The notes under the pieces: model-generated
Told to the model about the DNA's origin: nothing
The model's input: the letters and a program-made list of their open reading frames with translations, nothing else
Database searches by the model: none
Part shown: piece by piece, positions 14,301 through 28,300 of the stretch
Position numbering within the stretch: position 1 is the stretch's first letter
How the letters are laid out: the number at the start of each line of letters is the position of its first letter
From: Prunella strophiata
Taxonomy: Eukaryota > Chordata > Aves > Passeriformes > Prunellidae
Length of the DNA stretch: 64,000 nt
NCBI GenBank assembly: GCA_036583965.1
Contig: JAZBQD010000001.1
Location: 29,298,597 to 29,362,596, forward strand
Reading direction: 5' to 3'
Program-made: the position numbers and the translations under genes

Positions 14301-15452
14301 AAAATATAATTGAAAATTAGTCAAATAATTTAAAATAACTTTTAGCTATCTCCACAGATTTAAAGATGGTATCTCTGGATATTGAAAAAGACCCATGCAG
14401 AAACCCTCTGCTGGAAATCAAGCTCATCTGATAACAATTTTGCAAAACTGTTTCCTGCCACCATTTCATTATATTAAGCATGTTAATGCCATGCAGATAT
14501 AGCTCCAGTCTCTGCCCCAGACTGACCTAGATGCTAATGCTGTATTTTTGCCTTGTATTTTTATTCCATTTTCATAATCTTTACTCAATCTAAGGAGTTC
14601 TTTTCTTCCTTTCTAAAGAGCTGTTTCCAGAGGGACACTTCCAGTGTGGTTAAACAAGGCTTAGAATTACATATTTACCTCTTAATTTAACTAAGGGCTA
14701 TAAATATTAAGAGGAAGTGAATTTCAGATGAAGTAAGACAAAACCAGAAAGCTTCAAGGATATTTCCATAAAATTATAACCTGAGCAGATTGCAGAAATC
14801 AGATAATTCTTATCTAAATAAGTGTTTAGAAGTGTAGTCACTACCTGTTTGTACCAGAGCATAATGTCTGAAGGTCTGAAACAAAAGCTAAACAATTTCA
14901 GCTAATACAAACTCTGCAAGGAAAATTTGCAACACAGGTTTGAAATGTACACATAGAATATTGCTCATTTAATGTTTTATATCCAATGGCATCATGGTAA
15001 TATTAAAATTTATGTCTCAGCTGGATTGGGGTGATCCCCCAAAACCTTCACTTATACCTGTCTCTCAATAAAATTATAAATTGCACAATGTCTTTTGGCT
15101 AGCAACATTTGAAATTATTGATAATGTTTATAGTCTCTTTAAATGATTAGCAATGCAGTCTTTTGAATGAGGAAATTACACCATGGGGATGTAGCACATC
15201 TGGGGGTCCTGGCTTATGGAAGATGACTAAAACGTATGTTTGAACAAGATTGACAGTGAGCACACTGTAGAAAGCATTTAACTTTAGTTTCAAGACCTTT
15301 CATACCCCACATCCCAAAATATCTACAAAGTAAGGCAGAAGATATTAATGGTACACTGCTGAGACATGACATGCCAGTATATTATGCATCAAGTGTAGTT
15401 TATTAAACATGACCTCTGGTAAGAGCTCTGCTGCAGAGTTCATGTATTTATT

Positions 15453-15495
15453 ACAAAAAACCCAACCCAAGAAATCCGAACCCCAAGCCACCCAC
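15453..15495. repeat. A/C-rich low-complexity tract
   Basis: About 43 bases almost free of G and T on the plus strand, with interspersed AAAAAACCC and CCCCAAGCC motifs. It is one of several similar tracts in the window, all called low-complexity sequence. Confidence 0.6.
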
Positions 15496-17882
15496 TCCTT
15501 CATGATCAATGCCATTTCATTAATCAGCCCTGCATGAATATAAACACAGTAAAAAAAAAAAAAAAATTAAACAGAGTATAGCACACCTACACAATGTTCC
15601 ATGGCCACCACTATAACACCATCAATGGTGTTCCTACAGGAGGGCTGGGAAGAAGAGTCTAAGTTGAATCCTTTTATTAAGATTTCAGAGTGTTAGCAGC
15701 TGAGCTGGTGATGTACACTGGACCAGGCCACCCATTTCCTGCTAGGTCACAACCACATGCAGGTATTCATAAACAGAGATCTGATGCTGTTCCAATTTTC
15801 AAGAAGTGCTACTAAATAAAACTCTTAAGCTGCATTTTACCAGTAAAGACTCTGTGTTCTGATGCTCCAACTCACTGAAACACACACACATGCAGACAGC
15901 ATCCACCTAGTTAGCACTGTGAAAGAGGTGCAAAAATGCTTATCAAATCTGCATCTGCAAGGCAGCAATCTAGCCAGAGCCATTTCTCTCCAGCTTAAGC
16001 AGTTGTAAGGCATCTACCAACTCGGTGTGCAAGCAGTGCTTAGCCATTTGTGAGCCAGCAAGACATTTGTGGACCAGTGTTATTTACAGAAGCTACAGGA
16101 GAATTTTTGCTGAATGCATACATTTGGGCAAGGCACTTCATGGATATTCTGTATAGGAGATAATTTTCCTAATCATGCAAGAACACTTAGAGGAAAATGC
16201 ACATTTATATCCAGTGAGATGAACTGGCAGAGCTCCCTCCCCCAGTGCTGCACCCCAAGAGATGTGGGAAGCCATATGTAACCAGAGAGGAACATCCCTT
16301 CCCCCAGCTACACAACCATCCATTTTTGGAAGTTATACAGGTGCCTGCCAGCTTTAAGCTGGCCCAAGTTATCTAAACTTCATCTGAAATTGCTATCATC
16401 AGAGGATTCACTCCTCTCTCCACCCTTATCTGCCAAAAACAGGTTCCCCTCATAATCTTCTAACATTATAACACTATAAAGTATAACTAGGTGAGGCAAT
16501 GGTCCTTGATTTCAAATGTTATTTCATTTTAATGTATGACAACTTCTGGGTAGAAATAATTCTCCTTTCGTTTTTTCCCCCTTCATTAGACAGACTCTTA
16601 AAGTAGATGCTAGATCTTAAATTAGTACAATTTGTTTCTCTAGAGATGTAAGTAGAACTACTTTTTGAAACCAGAAAAGTTAGATCAGCAAAACCCCATA
16701 AGGACACTTTCATTTTAAGCCAAATACTTTAGGAATTGTTTTCGGCTAAGGTAAAATATGCTACTCCCTTACAGCACAATCTGAGGGGATATACATCTGT
16801 TGAAACAATTCCACAGACAAATGTAAAATGCAGATGATGAAGCAATAGATGAGTCCTTAGTGCAGTTATTTTCATGACTCCCAATGTTGGTTCAGGTGGT
16901 TTCTCACAGTGTAACTCTTGTTCCAGAGTACATAAGGATGTAGAAGCTTTTATTGTGGTGATGGGAAACCAAAGGAAAGAAGCCAGCTAAAGAAGATTCA
17001 CTATGAAAGAAAATAATTTCAGGAAAAAACTTAGGCTAAGGATTGGGTGGTTGTCCCCATTATGTTTAAACATTTGTCTGCCATGTGGGAATTTGACAAA
17101 AAGGAAGTTTCACTTACAGCACTGACATAAAAACGTTAATTGTGAACGATGTCCATTGTAAAGTAGGTCCATTCATTACACTTGTGATTATTAACTTTGT
17201 AAGTGCCAGCAGCACATTGGGAAAATGAGTGGAGAAAGATCATTCCCCACAGAGCTGTGTCTCATGGCTCAGCTGTGAGCTTCTGAGCCCCACCGATCCG
17301 ACACTTAGACAGAAACAGCCGTGGGTGGCTTTGAGGACTTGCCCTTGCCAACTGGTGCTGGAACTCAGAAATAACACATCAAAAATATGGATTGAAAAAC
17401 TGGAGAAAAAGGAGAAAGGAAATTCCTACCACTAGCCTATACTTCTTGCTTATACATGCAGCATGGTAGTAATGTTAGATGCTGTAAATTAAGAAAAGTA
17501 CATATAAATACATTCATGTGTTTGTGGAGAGAGATATATTTAGTCTAAGTTGAAGATACAATCTTTTAGGAGGGTTCAGAAGCCTACAGTCAGGAAAGCA
17601 CTGTAGTTTTTAAGTTTAAATATGTGTTCTAATGATCAATATTTAGCAAAGCTTACTGCAACACATGGGGAGTCCCACTGTGTTAACACAGACTTTGTCA
17701 GTTGCTTCTGATCTAAGCAAGTGTTTAGCTGACCTGGATGCATGGAAAGATGAAGCTTGCAAACAGGCTTAGGGAACATATCTTTTAGTGGTTTAGCATA
17801 AAAAACCATATAGAGATGGAATTAAATTTGTGTTCAGTTTAATATTCTTTACCATAAACCTAAATGCAAGTTATGTCCATAT

Positions 17883-17925
17883 AAACAAAACAAAACAAAT
17901 CAAAACAAATACCCTCCCAAAAAGG
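17883..17925. repeat. A/C-rich tract with AAAAC-type repeats
   Basis: Repeating AAACAAAAC and CAAAACAAAT pentamer-like units run over about 40 bases, followed by a short C-rich end. This is a simple-repeat-like sequence of unknown origin. Confidence 0.7.
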
Positions 17926-19943
17926 TAACATGAATTTGAATTAGAACATTTCCTCCAGACTTCCCTTCTTTGAGGCAGGTTCTTTGCTGGTGCAAATTTC
18001 CATAATTTAAATGAGTTACAACTGCTTACACCAGCTAGACTTGGACCCATCTATCACCTCTATTATCTAGATAATGTGGAAAATAATCTGTTCAGAGCTT
18101 TCATTTTGAAAACAATGTCATGTTACAATTCTCAGCAGAGTCAAAAGGCTCCCCAAAGCCATGCATGAAAAATAAACTGTAACCTTTTAAGATTTCCAAG
18201 CTGTATGATAAATAATACTGAACTAATAATAACTCAGAGAGAAAGAGAAGCACTGTTTATCTTATTTTTCTGCTTTAGGGGAAAAAAATCTAGGTAGCAG
18301 ATTTTTTCATGATTTTATTGCTCATTTTCTGTTCTGCAGGTTTCTTTCTTTGTGCTCATAGATGGTAATGACTTTTGCAAGAGAAATAAATTGTATTTCC
18401 ATGGGAGCCGGGGCGTTAGGCAAATTGCAAAAGATGATGATGAAATTTGGACTAAGCTCACAACACGCTCTAGGTCTTGATGATTTAAAAACATTCCTTT
18501 AGCAATAAAAATCAAGTCCTTAAGAGCAATCCTAGCAGCCTGCATGAAAACAAAAACATACACAGGATTATTCTGGTTTGATTTATAGTGCTTTTGCCTA
18601 CTGGAAAACTTAATGCAAGAAGCTTGCCAAGGTCAGTGCTTCTGCTTTCAGATTTCTTTATGAAAAAGGAGAAAGCAAGCTGCATTTTCAATTTTTTTAA
18701 AGGCTCTGGCACAACGCCAGCCACTAGGCATTCAAGAGGTGTTCTGTAATCCATTCAACTGTAACATAAAGTTTTGTAAAAGGTATGCTAGCATATTCTG
18801 CACTGACTCTGCTAATCAGTAATGTTCCATTAAATTGGCCACTGTCATATTAAAGAAAGATCTACACAGTTTGTGCCCTCTTGTAACAATAATATTTGAC
18901 AATAATTATAGTGATACCAAGGTGTAGGTGGTCCACTTGGCAAGAATAGCACAATATTTCTCTTTAATAGTGACTTGATCAAACATGTGTGGGTGCTTTG
19001 TTGAGGCTTGAAGAGGATTATAATAGCTGAAATAAGATGAGATAATTTGCTGACAAAGTTGTTTCTTCTTTAGGAGAACACATCCTTCTGTGCATGTGTG
19101 TGTGTGTACATGAACATCCCCCCACACAACCACCTCCCAGAGAAAATAACCCTTAAGCAGCTGTGCACTGAGAATGCTGATGGGGTGGAGCACTGTGCCA
19201 GAGGGAAAGGGGAAAGCATGCCAGGCTTTGTCTATTTGGGAAGAGGCTTTAGCAATCAAGGGCACACCATTGAGGTTTCTGCCCTCCAATGAAGAAACTG
19301 GTGACTGTGACATGGCACACATTGTGCAAGGATAAATTTTGTTTAACACCACAGGGCCACCTTTCCCAGGCTCTGGACAGTTGTGTCTGCCACAATTTGC
19401 ACCACACCACCATTGATTGCACCAGCACAAGAAGTGATACAAGCCAGAGAGCTGGGATGATCACCATTTATGAAGACAGCAAACCTCTCTATCCTCACTG
19501 CCTACAGAACACAGGAGTGAGCCTTCAGCAGAAAGAGCTCCCAAGGCCAGATGTCCTCCCCCCAAGCACTCAAACTGCCCCTGCCTGAGCTGGAACTCCC
19601 AGCTGAAGGGCCACATCATTCACTGGGCCAGACAGCTCTCACTGCAGCCCCACCAGAGGCTTGGGGACAATTCTTACCAACAGCTTAGCTCAGAATTCTT
19701 AATGATGTTCTTGACAGACCATTGTGTGACAACGCCCTTCTGCATCTTTAGCCTGCCTTGGCATGGCTGGTGAGGCCAGTGAAAAATGGCAAAATGAGAC
19801 ATTACTGCTGCTGCTGGAATAAGCAGTGCCCAGGAAATAGCCAGTGGTGGGAGCTGGAGTAGTGGTTTTGATGTTGTACAGAGGTGTGAATATGTGTGCA
19901 AAATGAAATAAATATATAAATTATAAATAAGGAACTAAATCTT

Positions 19944-20200
19944 TCAGAAACACAGAATGATTGGGGTTGGCAGGAACCTCGGGAGATCATCTAGTTCAAT
20001 GCTCCTACTCCAGCAGGACCAGCTAGGACTGGTTGCCTAGTACACTTGTCAGGTTTTGAGTATCTCCACAGCTGGAGACTTCACAACCCCTCTGTCCAAC
20101 TTACTCCACTGTTTGACCTACGTCCACAGTTACTGCTCTTTTGTGTTCAGGTGGAGATTTACATGTGTCAGTTTGTCCCCACTGCCTCTGTCCTGTCTCT
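19944..20200 (-). mobile_element. CR1 LINE, truncated 3' end
   Basis: Read on the plus strand, the block opens with the reverse complement of the CR1 3' terminus (CACAGAATGATTGGGGTTGG), then follows the usual order of the family: the 'gatcatctagttc' signature, a stretch on the pattern of 'gttttgagtatctccaca', 'ggagacttcacaacccctct', and 'gtttgtccccactgcctctg'. The element therefore lies on the minus strand and keeps only about 250 bp of its 3' end, as is typical of the 5'-truncated CR1 copies of birds. It carries no functional reverse transcriptase. It may extend weakly to about 20220. Divergence is moderate, with several small indels, so this is not a recent insertion. Confidence 0.85.
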
Positions 20201-23200
20201 GGAACTGCAACCTGAGCCAGATGAATGATCTGTCAGCTCACACTGGGATTCATGGAAGTCTGCATGGACACAGCAATCAGTGTAAGGAAGAAACCTGTGC
20301 AATCTCTCTGAGGGAAGTTGTATTTTTTCCTTCATTTCTCCCTACTTTTTTTGTCCAGTTTCTCAGGAAAGCCAAATGTGGACATCTGCAAAGGTGACAA
20401 CTTGAATATATTGGAAGAAGTGAACAGGGGCTGTGGGGTGGTGATTCACTGGTACAGCATTGGTAAGGATGTTACCTGAGATATCTGTGAAAGTGTCAGA
20501 TTTTCTTCAGCTGTACATGAAAGGTGAAATAACAAATGCTTCAGATTTAAACTTGCTTAGCCAGTTCACAATCTGGAATTGAATTTGTACCATGATGATT
20601 TAAATAATTTGGTACTTTCTTTTTTTTTTTTTTGGGAGAACAATAAAAATTAGTATTCTGTCAATTTCCAGATGTTTTAGCCCCTTCTTAAAACAATAAC
20701 ATAACTAAAACTGACTGCCCAATTTCAATGAAGCCCTGTATTCAATCCCTGGTAGTGTGTACCCACTGCCTCTAGCATTTTACAATGCAAACCAGTGGTT
20801 AGCAATCAGAAAGAAGCCAGAGCCTGGACTAGGATTTCCCATAGCACTTAGTGGTGATACCTTATGAGGTTATTATGAGATAATGCACAAGTTCCCTGTG
20901 GTTTCCCCTCCTTTTCCTCAGTGTCTCTCTTGTGTACCCTTTGTGGTGCTCAGAGGACACCATGCTAGCCCAGCAGGAAAGCTGCCCCCCACACACAGAG
21001 TGATGCATTGTGACATTGATCTAGCACAGATGCAGGGCAGGACAGCAGCTCCGTGCTCCAGCCTGGCCACCAGCCCCTGGGGACCCTGTCCAGCTGCTGA
21101 TGTCCTGACCTGATGCAGCACTCGGGCCACACAAGATCACAGCCTGAGGCAACACAGCCACAGGCATATTTTCTGTGATTGTTCTGTTCCTCACCTCCAC
21201 CTCATGCTGAGAATACTTTTGTTTGAGGTGGTAACAAAGACTGGCAGACCCCAGAAACCACCTGTTGCAGTTTCTGCTCTGACTTTTCCCAGGGAGGACA
21301 AGAAATCTCTTATGGGGTAAAGCTCATTGCTCCCCCCTCCTACCCCTTCCAATCTGGAAGACTTCCCTGGATAACTTCCAGCAACTATCCCATATGTCAG
21401 AATAGGCTTTCCTCTTTGTTCCAAAATATGTTGAAAGGAGCTGACAACAGCAAATAAAAAAATAAATAACTAACAAAGAAACTAGAGAGACAGCATTTGC
21501 TAGTGAAAGATATTGCAAGATGATCACTAGTTAAAACAAACAGGCCAAGTTCTAGTTAGTCTTCAAAGATTTAAAAGAACCACTTTAGTATTACAGTACT
21601 AATACTTTATGGTCAGAAAAATTATTTCTGGAATAAATAGATAATTTGAGATACAAGTTATTATCCTGTCCTTGATTTATTAATCCTAATAACCAGGAGG
21701 TGTGAGCAGGAACTGTTAGTAAAGCCACCTGAAAGCATATAACTGAATTTGAATTAGGTGATGTCATAATCGTGTACTAATTCAGACAAATGCTTTGTTG
21801 ACTTGTCTCTGAAACAAGAAAAGAAAAAGAATATTTTGTTTAAGTTTTAGTGTTTGATATAGTTTGTAAGCTCTGTAACTCCAGCCGATGTTCCTGCTCT
21901 GTATATTATCTAGAGATGAGCATAAAAATAAGTGGACATTCATTTCCATAGGTATAACTATAAAATAGTGTGAGAGAGATTTTCATCACATTAAATAATT
22001 TTCCCTCTTGCAAGACAAAACACATCAACAAAACAGTCCAATATTTATAATTTGGAAGAAGTATTTGGAGAGGAACCTTTTTAGAATAAAAAGCAATTCT
22101 GAATTCTTCCTTCCTTAAAGGTCATACCTGCTTTAGTAGGCTAATTTTAAATACATCTGAGACACTATTCAAAGTAATGAGATCAGAGCTAATGGGTTCA
22201 TTCACCCAATCATGAAAATCTCATTTTTCTGTCCTTAATGCATGCTTGGAAAAAAAAAAAAAAATCTGGATTTTTGTCATCCAAAGAGGCACTAACAGTG
22301 AGCATGACAGAATAAGCAGTTTTCACAGAGGAGCAGATAGTTTGATTTGGCCTATCTGACTGCTCAAGGCATGAGACATCCTGCTCAGCTAAAGGATGCT
22401 GGAGCCTCCACTCGTCACATCACTGGGTATCTTCTTTGCATGGGTGGTTAAGTTTCATGTGAGCATTGAACAGTCAGCAGCCCAGGCACCCAGCAGGTGT
22501 GAAGCCTCAGCACAAGCAGGGGAGCACCCTTGATGTGCCAGCAGAACCTGCCTTTGCTGGAAAGTGAGAGCAGCTCAGCAAGTGTAAGGCAAAGCTTCTC
22601 GGGAAGTTTACACTGGTTATTTCAAAAAGAGCCAGCTGGCCACCATCACTAGAAGCTGAAGCCAACATGCAATTTAAATCAGACCACAGGCAGAGATTTA
22701 TCTGTGCTCCATCTGCAATGTGGGGATGAGATCGGAACTGTGCAACTTTGTGTTTGAGAGGTACCTTGAGACTGGGTGGAAGGCCAAAAGGGAGTGCCAA
22801 AGATTCTGTTATGAAAAGCCATTCAAAGATAAGCAAATGTTGATGTTAGCAAAAGCATCAACTTCCAAAGCCTTTTTTAATTCTTCTATGAAGTAAATTA
22901 ATTTACATATGAAATACCCCAAATGTATTTTCTTTGGTGACGGCAAATTATCTTCCTATCAAGTAAGTACAGATTGCAGAAACCTAATTGGACTTTAACA
23001 ACTTGTGAAAAATTATGGATGTTGTATTTTATACATGTAAATGTTTGATTTTGTTTAAAAAACAGTCCCTTACCAAAGAAAAAAATCAATACATTTCATG
23101 TAAATGTAGCTAAACATAAATGTCCCTATTGTAGCCTCAATTTGTTTATGTAACTCCATTGGCAGCAATGGATGCTGTGTACATATCCAACTGAGTGACA

Positions 23201-25071
23201 TATTGTGCTAGCAAGAATCTCACAATTACAGACAATTACCTTCCTTTTTGCACCTGGTGCTTACAAGCATTCTTTGTTAGCTGGATTTCTTGAAAAAGGA
23301 AAGATTTTTATGTAAATCTCTAATGTCTCCTGAAGTTAAATAACCCCCAAACCAAACCACCACAACCACTGAAAACCCCAGAACAACCCAGTAGAACTAC
23401 AAAATATCACAAACAACTCTTAAAACACCATCATGTGATGGTGGTGGTTTAAACTGCACAAAAGTAGAAAAGGCTCTAGGTATAAACAACTTCTCTGTTC
23501 AGAAAGAAACAAAAGAAGGAATACTGAAATAATTATCAGTAGTCTAAGTCTCTGGATTATGCAAGCATATACTGCAAGAAATCCTTTTCCACCCAATCTT
23601 TGCACATGTGTCCCCTGCAGCACTTTATATCAAATCAAACCTGAGTGCTCAGGTAACACAGGAATTACCCTTGTTCTTCAGAACATGAAAGAGGAAGGTC
23701 TGTCAAGAGGTAGGGACCCTTATTCCCCAGATGCTGTTACACAGAAACAGCAGCACCCCCAACACCCAGGCTGAATAACAATTTCTGTTGTTAAAAAAAG
23801 CTGTGGTATTTTTGAAAGGCTGCAACACTTCCACCACTTAAGGTAAAAAGCTAAAAGTGGACAGTGACAAAATACCTATGATGAGAAGGCATGTTCTTTG
23901 CTCAGCCTATAAATTCCTCTTTCAGTTTGGATAAGTTATTAACTTCTGAACTTCGCCTCTTCCTTTGAAGCATCTGCAATATTCCAGAAATGTTGTGTGT
24001 TCAGCCAAACCCCTAACAAACATTACAATGTTAGGCTCATGCCTCTGCCAAAGCATCAGCAGTGCCACATGCTAAACTGGGAACACATGGACACTGGTGG
24101 AGCAGAGAGAAATAGAGAATGTCTCCTCACTCCCAGAGCTTCTGCTCACCTCTGTCCACTCTGACAAAGCTGAAACTGTGGGCTCTCCTACTGCTATGAT
24201 GGAGTTCTCTCCCTCCACCCTTTCAACAAAAGGAGAATTTTCCTTTGGATTTCCTCAGTGAGCATCCAACACTAGATGCTCAATACCAGAAACTAATGGG
24301 TCTCTTCAGAATCACAGTTTCTTCTACTGCAAACCAATTTCAGTTTAATTGAACTCATTGCAACTCAGTCGAATATTCTCTCTTTGGAAAAGTACAGAAT
24401 TCCATACACAAAAGTATATTTAAAATAACCTTTCTAAAGTAAGTTTAGGTACTTGAAATGCACAGAGTGGCAGATCAGTCTGGCACTTGACCTCAACTCA
24501 GCCCTCTTGCATGTACAGGGTATGATGCAGTCTTTAATTATATGGTTACATAATTATATTTCCACAGAAACCCAGATTTCTTCAGTGGAGTGGGATATAG
24601 AATGAAAGCATATGGCTTTAAAAATGTATTTATGGTAATTTAAAGAGATTAAAAAACAACCAGTACTGAAAAGATCATTTATCTCAGCAGTAGCAGATGG
24701 GGCTCCTGCTGAGATCAGGACTTCATTGTGCTCTGCTCTGTACATGCACATTAGATCAGACAGCAGTTGTTCCAAAGACTTTAGAGTCTAAGTAGGGCAG
24801 TCAGGCAAAACTACAGGAAAAGGAATTATTTCCTTCATGTTACTAAGGGGGAAGTGGATGTACTGAAGCACAAATAAGTTAAAGCAAGGTCAAGTGACTG
24901 AATTCAGCTTTGCAAAGGTGAAACCAATTTTAACCCATTACTACTGGCCTCCTGATCTTATACTGGTCTGTCAGAGGAACATAGTTCTAGGCATTCACAG
25001 ATTTAGAGGTTGGGAAGTGTTACTACCATGAGCTAGGTTACTCTTAGTAGTTTCCCATTATTCTAGATGTC
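20201..25071. other. Non-coding sequence with no recognised gene
   Basis: Contains a T14 run (20620-20633), a somewhat GC-richer segment at about 20880-21180, an A run near 22250-22263 and an A/C-rich tract at 23343-23403. The open frames are short and overlap on both strands, and none carries a recognisable domain. No RNA gene was seen. Confidence 0.65.
23343..23403. repeat. A/C-rich low-complexity tract
   Basis: Roughly 60 bases dominated by A and C on the plus strand, including ACCCCCAAACC, ACCACCACAACC and AACAACCCAG motifs. It is similar in texture to the other A/C tracts in this window. Confidence 0.65.
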
Positions 25072-25395
25072 TCTAAGTATCTGAAGGGAGGTGTCAGAGG
25101 ATGGAGCTGAGCTCAGCTCGGTGGTGACAAGCAATAAGAGAAGAGGAAATGGGCAGAAACTGATGCACAGCAAATTCCACCTGAGCATGAGGAAAAATTT
25201 CTTTACTGTGCAGTGACTACACATGGGAACAGGGTGTCTGGAGAGGCTGTGGAATTCCTCACTGGAGATATTGAAGAGCTGTCTGGACACAATCCTGTGC
25301 CCTGTGCTGGGATGGCCCTGCCTAAGCAGGGAGGTGGGAACCAGGCTGATGCCCTGTAGTCCCTTCCAACCTGGCCCCTGCTGTGACATGCTGCT
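25072..25395 (+). mobile_element. CR1 LINE, truncated 3' end
   Basis: The block follows the CR1 3' region in sense orientation: 'tatctgaagggagg', a degenerate 'caagcaataagagaagagg', 'caaattccacctgagcatg', 'aggaaaaatttctttactgt', 'ctggagatattgaagagctg', 'ctggacacaatcctgtgc', and 'gtcccttccaacc' close to the 3' end. It ends with 'ctgtgacatgctg', a diverged form of the short terminal repeats typical of CR1. About 320 bp remain and the 5' part is missing. Open frames on either strand here are shadows of the element and not genes. Confidence 0.9.
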
Positions 25396-28300
25396 CTATT
25401 TGTTTATCAGTGTCACAACTGCAACACTTTTGCTTTTCCCTTCATGGCCAAGTCATACCAAGCTGCTCATTAACCTTGCCCTAGTAGATAATTTTGTTAT
25501 ATAAAATTAAAAACTATCAACTAATATTTCCTCCTAAGAGGGAAAAGTTCAGAAACGGCTTCACAAAATAAGCTAAGTTTAGCAGCCTTAGAATTAGTAA
25601 CTAGCTGGGTAAGCATGTTACACAACTGTGACACGTTTAAATTGAATGTACAAGTTCTTTGCAAAAGAGAGTCAAAGCACTGCTCACAGAGTGCTGAAGG
25701 TGAGGACTTGGGATAATTTGTCGTGGTCTACACCTAGTACAGTGGATTCAAGAATTTCAAGATTTGAAAAAATCTGATGAGAAAGGATCACTGAAGTTTT
25801 CCTTCTCTAGGAAAAGGTTTGTCAAAGAACAGAGGTTTCCTTTAGGCTAGAAAAACCCTGCAGCTGACAACTCCTAGACAGCCTCCCAAAAGATTTCTTA
25901 GTTCTCCTTTGTCTGCTTTCTCTCACCCAAATATGGTGCAGAATAGTTAGTTAAAGGGAGTTCTTTGGGAAGGTGCATGTGGTTTAGGGAAGACTTTGAA
26001 CAGAAAATCAGTTAACAGTGTAATGTTATTTCAAAAGAATACTATGCAGTATTACAGAAATACAGTGTATTTCTTCTTCTTTGGGAAAGCTGGAGCAAAT
26101 ATATTTTTATTACATGTGTGTGTGTGTTCCAGGTAAACTAATAAGATACAACACATAATTCAATTCAATTAGAATGGCTAAAAAAGTTTTGTAACACAGA
26201 TCTCACATTTCCTCTATAGATACGAATTTCCAAAAAAAAAAATTTCATCTATAAACCAACATAAACAGCTGCAGTGCTTTTCAGGCCTCAATGATACAGG
26301 TAATATAGAGAATATAACTAAACTCATTTGCTGAAGCAGAAGAATCAGTCTCTCATATTCTGCATGCATTCAACCATCTGTATGACATACCTGAAGAAAT
26401 CTTGCCATTGTAATATTCTATAATTTGTAAATGTTACTGCATATTTCAAAATAGAAAACCTGTTTCAGAGCATAAGGAAAGCCTTTAGTCTGAATAGACT
26501 TACTCAGAGTTTTTCTAATCATCTCTATCAGACCTTGACTCAGAAAGAGCATTCCTAATATGAATGTCTTAATGAAACTGTTAGAAGATTCAGGGTCAAG
26601 CTTTTGAATCTACAAGGTAATACTGAAGCCCAACTCTTCTTCTTTCTCACAGCTCTTTGCTATAGTTTATGGCAGTAGAAGTGGCAATCTTCTTGTACAC
26701 TTACCCTGAACAGCTCTGAAAATGAGACTAGGTGTTTTAAATAGAATAGGAAATGATGTGGGGAGTGTAGAAATTCCCAGCGTTGGCAAGATCCCAGCAT
26801 TTATAGGATGGATATATAAAATTGTTACTTCTGGTGCAAAGTGTTGCAATCAAAAGCAGATTTCTGAAGGCAAGAAAGTGACAAAATAATGTCTGAGGTC
26901 TTGCAGTTGATACACAAAGTAAGATTAATATAGAAGAATCAGAAAAGGCAGAGACAATTATGATGCACACTATTTCAAAAGACTTCCAGAACTGAGTCAT
27001 CCTGAAGCAGCATTAGAACAAACAAACAAAAAACCCTCACCACCAAGTAGTCCCTTATCTGTCCTTTTACATGTTTAAAAGAACAGAGCCTGGAACACTT
27101 GCAATAAGAGGCCTCTGTTACAACAGAAGTTGTAACAGTTTTATTTCTTTTTAGAATTGCTGGGCTAGAAATGTCTATAAAATATTAGAAAATACTGTTC
27201 AATTGCTAAAAGTTACAGAGTATTACAGCATAGTATTGTTATGCACAATGCAGTTGTAGTCTACAAGATATTCTTGAACAAGAGTGTTTGAGCCTGTCCC
27301 TAAAAACTGAGTTCTCAATGCAAGCTTGAAAAATTTAGCAAGAAAGATATGAACAAAGCCTTCAAGAGAAAACAGTTACACTGTCTGAAAAAGTCACATT
27401 ACTTTACACAGGTGGTTAATTTCCCATCATGTAAACAGAAAAGATAACACATTCTACTTGCAGAGCAGCACAGTCACTGCCTTCAAGTAATTTGGAACTA
27501 AATTTAGTTACATGTATATTTACCTATCACAGTGAAACATCATCATGGTACTACTTTGGTTTTTACTCTGAAATTTCTGCTGATTAAAAACTTGAAAGAC
27601 TATATTTGTTTTCTCATAGGTTTCTGTTTTTCAGATTAGAAAACAAACTAAAAACTGCTTACGATTCATATGCATTTGATTCAGAACTATGTGATTCTTT
27701 AGCAGGTAATTAGATGTAAAACAATAAAGGCTGCTCATCTGGCTGAAGTGAGGAAAATATTATCCTGAAAAAAAGCATGATGAGCTCCCTGAGTAGCAGT
27801 ACTGGATATGAGCAGAGAAAGTCAGCTTTGCAAAAAGAAGCAGAGACACAGTATCATGACACTTAAATCAGTTAAATCTTTAAGATAAAGAAATAAACAT
27901 GCACAATCTATTAGACTGAATATGAATAAAAAAGAACTCTTTTATCCTCACTATAACTTTTGCTCTCTAGATAACCCCCAGCACAGACAGTCTCCTTCAC
28001 AGTGTATTTAGTCCATATCTGTACCACAAGTCTATGTTGCTTTGATCAGCCCCTCAACCAGCCAAATGTTTCAGATGGTTTTCAAAGGAACATATATGCT
28101 CATGGAGACAAAGTCACATCTTCGTGCTCTGATGAGGACAGTGGTGCTGTTAGAGCCAGCAAGTGGCAAGCCCACAGCTGGTGCAGGAACTCTCCCTTGG
28201 GGTGGTCACACCAGATCTCTGAAATGGAGATTTGTTTGTTTTGAGGGAAGTTGGGGAGGTGGGGGGCTCATGCAGCAAACCAGAGAGAAAATGATGTGAG

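Larger units (their letters stand above)
8410..19943. other. Long AT-rich non-coding stretch with simple repeats
   Basis: No coding exon is recognisable in 11.5 kb. It contains T or A homopolymers (about 9076-9089 and 15551-15566), A/C-rich tracts (15453-15495 and 17883-17925) and a short TG repeat near 19097-19108. The block 11030-11340 is unusually rich in homeodomain-like and octamer motifs and is listed separately as a candidate regulatory element. The rest looks like ordinary intergenic or intronic DNA. Confidence 0.65.

Noticed and set aside
18906..19442. 178-codon minus-strand open frame
   Set aside because: The His- and Cys-containing translation looks superficially rich but matches no family, and other frames over the same bases are also open. 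No evidence of an exon.
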